This document shows positions 14,838-19,109 of a stretch of 19,109 nucleotides of DNA, one piece after another (position 1 is the stretch's first letter; each line of letters begins with the position of its first letter). The DNA is taken from the NCBI GenBank assembly GCA_013375355.1, contig JABXJV010000342.1:1-19109 (forward strand), read 5' to 3'. The DNA is from Candidatus Helarchaeota archaeon. Lineage in GTDB: Archaea; Asgardarchaeota; Lokiarchaeia; Helarchaeales; JABXJV01. A program made the position numbers and the translations under genes. The notes below the pieces were generated by a model. The model saw only the letters and a list, made by a program, of their open reading frames with translations, was not told where the DNA came from and did no database searches.

Positions 14838-16466
14838 ATGAAAAAAAATAAGATTATTGGACTCTTTTCTTGTATTTTTTTATTGATAATTCCAATTTTT
14901 ATTATATTATTTCAAAATCCATATTCCGATAAACTTAATTTTACATATCCAACAAAAAAAGCATTTCAATTATCATCATGTACTTCATTTTTCACTAAAA
15001 AAATAATTTCTCCAACAAATCCAGAAAATGATCAATTAAATAGTAAAATTGCAATTGATTCAAATTCAATTTTACATATAACTTATGTGAATTTTTCCAC
15101 GGGTAAAAGATTATGTTATTCAAATTCTACAAATTTTTCAAAAATTCATGTTGTTATAGATAATTCTCCAAATGAAGTTCATAATCCAGCTATTGCTATT
15201 GATAATAATGACAGAATTTATATCGTTTGGGAGAATCTTGATGGTAATCAATCTGAAATTTTAATTGCCAACAGTACAGATTACTTTTTAGCAAATTATA
15301 AAATATCTTTAAATTCTACCCATAATGATAGTTATCCAGATATTGCAATTGATAGCTTAGGTACTATTCATATTGTTTGGTCAGCACCTAGCAACACCTC
15401 GGGTCCTTTGGAATCTGATATTTACTATACAAATAGTACCGATGGCTTTAGTACTTATAAAATAATAAGTAAAAATACTTACAATGATACTACAGCTAAT
15501 ATAGCAGTGGATTCTAACAATACCATCCACATTGCTTGGGCAGGAAGCAATGGGTCCATATATAATATCTATTATGCTAATTCAACAGATAATTTCAACT
15601 CTAATAAAACAGTAAGTAATAATCCATGGAATGATGAATTTCCTGATATTACAGTTTCGGATCTATCAGTTATAATATCATGGTCGCAATCGAATAGTAC
15701 CCAATATGATATAGCAATTGCGGAAAATACAACTAATTTCATTAATAGAATTATCTCACAAAATCCTTATGATGATTTAAATGCTAGGATTGTCAATGGT
15801 CCAGGAGATATTTTTCACATTGTCTGGTCTTCATTTGATATAAATGAAACCAAAATTTTGTATTCAAATAGTCTTTCAAATTACTCAAAAATTGACACAA
15901 TTTCCATCAATAATGCAACTAATAGCCAGTGTGACATACAGATTGATAAGATAGGAAGAGTAAGGGTTACGTGGATAGCAATGAACACAACCTTTTATAG
16001 CTATTCATTACATCCTCCACCAATTATAGCAAACTGCTTTTATTATAACCCCCACTTTCTTGCTCCACAATATGGAATTTATCTATATGTATCAATTATA
16101 GATTATTTCACTCCAGAATATGTTAATGTGCTATTCTCATATGATAGAGATTCATGGCATCAAGATAAAATAGTTGGGTCTGGAAATTCAAATAGTTGGA
16201 GTGGACTTTATAGAATCTACCATTATTCATATGGATCTTTCTTGTTTTATAAATTTCTCATTACGGATAAAACTGGTTTATCATTTATTACTCAGGAGAA
16301 AGTGTTATATCTCCAAAAAATTGAACATAAAAATGCTAACTTCATATTAATATTATTAGGTATTTTAGGAATAATCACTATATTTTTTATGATTCCACAA
16401 ATTAGAAGACGTTTAGATAAAATCTTTAAAATTGAAAATCAAAACGATAAGCTCAAAAAAATCTAG
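14838..16466 (+). CDS. Secreted membrane-anchored seven-repeat beta-propeller glycoprotein
   Basis: A 542-aa protein. A lysine start and hydrophobic segment (about 7-25) form a signal peptide or anchor. Seven ~49-residue repeats follow, with the motif IAID...IhIvW beginning near 71, 119, 169, 222, 271, 317 and 367. The aromatic residue about 12 positions later is Y83, W131, W181, W234, W282, W330 and W379. Seven such repeats predict a seven-bladed propeller of the sialidase/BNR-like kind; no Asp-box hydrolase site is evident. About 20 N-x-S/T sequons fall inside the propeller, many in a recurrent NSTD motif. Residues ~393-490 form a probable beta-sandwich (FSYDRDSWHQDKIV), then a membrane helix at ~500-520 and a basic cytosolic tail. 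It is likely displayed outside the cell, heavily N-glycosylated, binding a ligand or acting with the downstream ABC exporter. ATG at 14838 begins the signal. Confidence 0.82.
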   Translation: MKKNKIIGLFSCIFLLIIPIFIILFQNPYSDKLNFTYPTKKAFQLSSCTSFFTKKIISPTNPENDQLNSKIAIDSNSILHITYVNFSTGKRLCYSNSTNFSKIHVVIDNSPNEVHNPAIAIDNNDRIYIVWENLDGNQSEILIANSTDYFLANYKISLNSTHNDSYPDIAIDSLGTIHIVWSAPSNTSGPLESDIYYTNSTDGFSTYKIISKNTYNDTTANIAVDSNNTIHIAWAGSNGSIYNIYYANSTDNFNSNKTVSNNPWNDEFPDITVSDLSVIISWSQSNSTQYDIAIAENTTNFINRIISQNPYDDLNARIVNGPGDIFHIVWSSFDINETKILYSNSLSNYSKIDTISINNATNSQCDIQIDKIGRVRVTWIAMNTTFYSYSLHPPPIIANCFYYNPHFLAPQYGIYLYVSIIDYFTPEYVNVLFSYDRDSWHQDKIVGSGNSNSWSGLYRIYHYSYGSFLFYKFLITDKTGLSFITQEKVLYLQKIEHKNANFILILLGILGIITIFFMIPQIRRRLDKIFKIENQNDKLKKI

Positions 16467-16467
16467 T

Positions 16468-16473
16468 AGGAGG
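16468..16473 (+). promoter_or_regulatory. Shine-Dalgarno AGGAGG deciding the permease start
   Basis: AGGAGG begins one base after the propeller gene's stop codon. No ATG, GTG or TTG in any frame lies within a workable distance. In the permease frame the nearest near-cognate codon is ATT at 16485, 11 bases after the motif. The annotated-style TTG at 16539 is 65 bases away and has its own GGAG directly abutting, with no spacing. Confidence 0.65.
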
Positions 16474-16484
16474 AAAGTTCAACA

Positions 16485-17378
16485 ATTCAAAGAATTAAAA
16501 GAATTACTCACCAAACTTATGGGGTATTAGAAAAGGAGTTGGCACTCAGAACGCGCTATTTACTATCTTTCTTTTCTAGAATATTTACAATTTCAGTTTT
16601 GTCAATTATTCCTTTAATTTTTCTTTTTGGAGGTTTATTAATTTCAGAGTACTCTAGTGTCACTAACCTATTGTATTTCCATTATGGAGAAAAAAATCAA
16701 TTTTATTATTTTTTATTATTTAATTATTTGGATAGTAAATTTCAAGGGACCTTTAGTGAAGGAAATTTCATTCCTTGGCTTATAATGGGTAATATTATCT
16801 ATACATTTTCGAAACATGGTTTTGATGCTTTCGAATTACAATTTCTAAACGAAAAATATTGGAATACAATCCAAGGTACTTTATTAGCACCCATTAATAG
16901 ATTTTCAATTTTAATTGGTTATGTATTCGCGACATTAATTGAAACTAGTATATTTTTTATAGCTATTACCCTAGTATCTTATTTTATCTTTACCACTACA
17001 TTAATTCAAATGCTTCTCGTTTATTTAATTGGTATCATAGTAATTATATCTTCAGGAGGGATTGGGTTAATTTTTGGAGCAATTAATGTATCAAACGAAA
17101 ATTTTGGACCAATTTTTCAATTTATTCAATTCTTTATTTTGTTTTTTAGTTGTTTTAGCGTACCCCTTGAATTTTTTCCAAAATTTTTACAAGATTTGAT
17201 TGTTCTAAATCCTTATTACCACGCCACAGAATTGGTAAGGGTAATATATTTTGGATTACCTAATTACGATATATTCATTTCACTATTATACATCATAATT
17301 TTTGCAATAATTTCTGCATCTTTGGGTGCAGTAATATGTAATAGAATTTGGAAGAAATACGGAATTCATGGATATTAG
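16485..17378 (+). CDS. ABC-2-type exporter permease
   Basis: Six hydrophobic segments and ABC2_membrane landmarks identify an exporter permease: an N-terminal amphipathic start (ALRTRYLLSFFSR), NEKYWNTIQGTLLAPINRFS (the cytosolic coupling region), a SSGGIGLIFGAINVS segment, FSVPLEFFPKFLQDLIVLNP and NPYYHATELVRVIYFG. With the ATPase it would export a substrate from the cytosol; drug, lipid or glycan substrates are all possible. Translated from TTG at 16539 it has 279 aa, but the frame is open and protein-like upstream (IQRIKRITHQTYGVLEKELA), giving the elbow helix normal for this family. An AGGAGG lies before it, so initiation at ATT 16485 (297 aa) is preferred. The gene starts 18 bases after the propeller gene and overlaps the ATPase gene by 11 bases, so the three are translationally linked. 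Confidence 0.85.
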   Translation: MQRIKRITHQTYGVLEKELALRTRYLLSFFSRIFTISVLSIIPLIFLFGGLLISEYSSVTNLLYFHYGEKNQFYYFLLFNYLDSKFQGTFSEGNFIPWLIMGNIIYTFSKHGFDAFELQFLNEKYWNTIQGTLLAPINRFSILIGYVFATLIETSIFFIAITLVSYFIFTTTLIQMLLVYLIGIIVIISSGGIGLIFGAINVSNENFGPIFQFIQFFILFFSCFSVPLEFFPKFLQDLIVLNPYYHATELVRVIYFGLPNYDIFISLLYIIIFAIISASLGAVICNRIWKKYGIHGY

Positions 17379-18336
17379 TAATATGTCTGAACCAATTATC
17401 GAAGTAAAAAAATTAACCAAATATTATAAAATTAAAGAAAAGAAAAATATTATAAGAGATTTCTTCTTCCCTGTATATCGAGACTTTTTAGCATTAAAAA
17501 ATGTATCATTTAAAATTAGAGAAAATGAAATTTTTGGAATATTGGGACCTAATGGAGCCGGAAAAACAACCTTAATTAAATTAATTTGCGGGCTTTTAGC
17601 ACCTACTTCAGGATCGGTTAAAATAGATAAAAAGTTTGTTGCGAAGAATTTTTTTGAAATACAAAAAATGATTGGTATTATGTTTGGGAATACAATGATT
17701 TACCATCGTATGACTGGTTTTGCTAATCTGAGATATTATTGTAGAATTTATAATATACCCAATTATAAAAAAAGAATTAAGGAATTACTCGAATTAGTTG
17801 ATTTGTATGAATGGCGAAATCAATTAGTTGAGAGTTATTCACTTGGGATGAAATCAAAATTAGCACTTTCTCGAGCACTTATTCATGATCCAAAAATATT
17901 AATCTTAGATGAACCAACATTAGGATTAGATGTTAGAAATTCCATTTTTATTAGAAATCTTTTAAAAAAAATGGATAAAACGATCATCATAACTACCCAT
18001 AATATGGAAGTTGCGAATGATGTATGTTCACGCATTGCCTTATTAAATAAAGGAAGTATTTTAAAAATTGATAATCCAGAAAATATAAGAAATGATATAT
18101 TATATCAAATAATTGTAGAAATTGAATCTCCTAAAATTGATTCCCTAAAAACTTTATTAAAAGAGGAAGCATTCGTTGAACAATTAAAAAGAATTGATGA
18201 ATTTAAACTTCATGTCTATCTTAAGCATAAGAAAGATTTCCAAAACCTACTCAAAATTACTTCAGAATTTGAAATATGGGACTTGAAAAAAATCATTCCA
18301 ACTTTGGAAGAAGTATTTTTAAAATTGACATTTTAA
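17368..18336 (+). CDS. ABC transporter ATPase subunit (ABC-2 exporter)
   Basis: A 322-aa nucleotide-binding subunit: Walker A GPNGAGKT (60-67), Q-loop region with Asn (MFGN, N108) instead of the usual Gln, signature YSLGM (157-161), Walker B ILILDEP (177-183), D-loop GLD, and switch His in TTHNM (H211). The ~15-residue insertion before strand 2 (KKNIIRDFFFPVYRDFLALK) and the ~90-residue C-terminal domain match exporters of the NodI/DrrA-like class. MIYHRMTGFANLRYY after the Q-loop is typical of the archaeal members I know. It energises the upstream permease at the cytosolic face. ATG at 17368 overlaps the permease end; a second ATG at 17383 (M6), just before SEPIIEVKKL, is an equally plausible start. 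Confidence 0.93.
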   Translation: MDISNMSEPIIEVKKLTKYYKIKEKKNIIRDFFFPVYRDFLALKNVSFKIRENEIFGILGPNGAGKTTLIKLICGLLAPTSGSVKIDKKFVAKNFFEIQKMIGIMFGNTMIYHRMTGFANLRYYCRIYNIPNYKKRIKELLELVDLYEWRNQLVESYSLGMKSKLALSRALIHDPKILILDEPTLGLDVRNSIFIRNLLKKMDKTIIITTHNMEVANDVCSRIALLNKGSILKIDNPENIRNDILYQIIVEIESPKIDSLKTLLKEEAFVEQLKRIDEFKLHVYLKHKKDFQNLLKITSEFEIWDLKKIIPTLEEVFLKLTF

Positions 18337-18380
18337 TAAAAATCTACTCATTTAGAAATATTTATAGGCTTTTCATAAAC

Positions 18381-18387
18381 TTTATAT
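18381..18387 (+). promoter_or_regulatory. TATA-box-like element upstream of the second FkbM gene
   Basis: TTTATAT lies about 43 bases before the ATG at 18430 in the 93-bp gap after the ATPase gene. The position and sequence suit an archaeal TATA box and suggest separate transcription of the methyltransferase, but AT-rich DNA gives many such matches. Confidence 0.25.
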
Positions 18388-18429
18388 TAAAAGAAACTTT
18401 GCAAAAAAATAAAATGGGAATGTTAAATA

Positions 18430-19109
18430 ATGGCCAAAACTTTGAAACAGTATATTTTTAATAATTTCTTGATTTCAAGAATATTGGATAAATTATTAAT
18501 AAATTATCGATATGATCTTTCAATCTTTTTTGAAAAATGCGGATTAAACAAAAATTCTAAAGTTATATTTGATGTAGGTGCTTATATTGGTGATTATACA
18601 AAAGCTTTTTTAAAGCTTTTTCCAAAAGCGATAATTTGGGCATTTGAACCTTGTCTTAAGACTTTTAAAATTTTAAAATATAATACTAGAAAGTTCTATA
18701 ATAGAGTTAAATTATTTAATATGGGTCTGATTGATGAAAATGCGAAAAAAAAACTCTATTTGATGAATTTCAATGCTGCTAATTCATTTATACCATTAAG
18801 TGACGATTTTAAAAAGGTCTGTGGAACTAGAGAAACAAAATCTCAAGAAATAATTGTTAAGAGATTAGATGATTTTGTCCAAGAGCACAATATTAAACAT
18901 ATTGATATAATAAAAATTGATGTTGAAGGTGTAGAGTATAAATTGTTACAGGGAGGGAAGGATTCTTTCAAAAATATTATAGATAAAATAATAATTGAAA
19001 TTTCTCTTATTCGAAAGGGCTTAAAATCGGATAATATAAATAGAGTTTTTAATTTTTTGTATAAAAATGATTTTTATTTAAGAAATATTTATCAATTGGG
19101 AAGAAACAC
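18430..19109 (+). CDS. FkbM-family methyltransferase (cut by right window edge)
   Basis: The ATG at 18430 is fixed by an in-frame TAA at 18424-18426. The frame is open for 226 codons to the end of the window. It has the SAM-binding motif IFDVGAYIGDYTKAF (D48-G54 loop), the acidic strand AFEPC, the FkbM signature IDIIKIDVEGVEYKLLQGG and the tail IEISLIRKG...FYLRNIY. It aligns over its whole length with the frameshifted gene at 6261, so only about 15-20 C-terminal residues should be missing. The predicted role is SAM-dependent O-methylation of a sugar or other glycan constituent. It may replace the function of the broken copy. Confidence 0.9.
   Translation, partial: MAKTLKQYIFNNFLISRILDKLLINYRYDLSIFFEKCGLNKNSKVIFDVGAYIGDYTKAFLKLFPKAIIWAFEPCLKTFKILKYNTRKFYNRVKLFNMGLIDENAKKKLYLMNFNAANSFIPLSDDFKKVCGTRETKSQEIIVKRLDDFVQEHNIKHIDIIKIDVEGVEYKLLQGGKDSFKNIIDKIIIEISLIRKGLKSDNINRVFNFLYKNDFYLRNIYQLGRN

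Noticed and set aside
14838..16020. Propeller protein as an active sialidase
   Set aside because: The repeats resemble BNR/sialidase-type blades, but I see neither consistent S-x-D-x-G-x-T-W Asp-boxes nor the arginine triad, so a binding or scaffolding role is more likely.
14838..16466. CRISPR or DNA-level tandem repeat in the propeller gene
   Set aside because: The periodicity is at protein level only; repeat units differ too much at nucleotide level to be an array.
18276..18461. 61-codon plus-strand open frame bridging the ATPase and FkbM genes
   Set aside because: It overlaps the ends of two well-supported genes in another frame and has no protein-like pattern.

Overview
This is a very AT-rich window, roughly 70% A+T by eye. 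It holds a sugar-decoration island: glycosyltransferases of several folds (GT2, GT4, a CgeB-like one, GT-C, and a GT11 remnant), FkbM-type and other methyltransferases, a CDP-paratose-2-epimerase-like enzyme, a radical SAM/B12 protein, and an ABC-2 exporter operon led by a secreted beta-propeller protein. I see no rRNA, tRNA, CRISPR array, insertion sequence or phage gene. The likely host is an archaeon. The evidence is the N-sequon-rich ectoprotein with an N-terminal signal/anchor and a C-terminal membrane anchor with a basic tail, TATA-like elements, and only sporadic Shine-Dalgarno sequences. The protein style recalls Asgard (Lokiarchaeia-like) genomes. This is inference; no taxonomic marker gene is present.

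Layout. 1-478 (-) is the N-terminal part of a GT4 glycosyltransferase cut by the window edge. 913-1920 (+) is a GT2 glycosyltransferase with no canonical start codon at its true N-terminus. 2174-3559 (+) is a radical SAM protein with a B12-binding domain. 3681-6053 (-) is a two-gene block: a GT4 enzyme and a CgeB-like glycosyltransferase. 6261-8725 (+) is a decayed stretch: an FkbM methyltransferase with a 1-nt frameshift, a minus-strand remnant with an internal stop, an intact DUF268 methyltransferase-like gene, and the 3' part of a GT11 fucosyltransferase with TGA where Trp is expected. 8791-9831 (-) is the sugar-nucleotide epimerase. 10048-11340 (+) is a divergent GT4-like protein. 11405-14621 (-) holds a class I methyltransferase and a large GT-C membrane glycosyltransferase. 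14838-18336 (+) is a compact operon: a seven-repeat, about 20-sequon beta-propeller ectoprotein, an ABC-2 permease and an ABC ATPase. 18430-19109 (+) is a second FkbM methyltransferase, a paralogue of the broken one, cut by the right edge.

How it fits together. The cytosolic GT2/GT4/CgeB enzymes would build or extend a lipid-linked or surface glycan. The epimerase would supply an unusual activated (possibly dideoxy) sugar, and the methyltransferases would cap or modify sugars. The GT-C protein would add sugars from lipid-linked donors on the outer face of the membrane. The propeller protein is itself a plausible heavy acceptor for N-glycosylation, and its tight coupling to an ABC-2 exporter makes that three-gene unit the most distinctive element here. 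Frequent strand switching, single-gene cassettes and several gene remnants indicate an island with rapid gene turnover.
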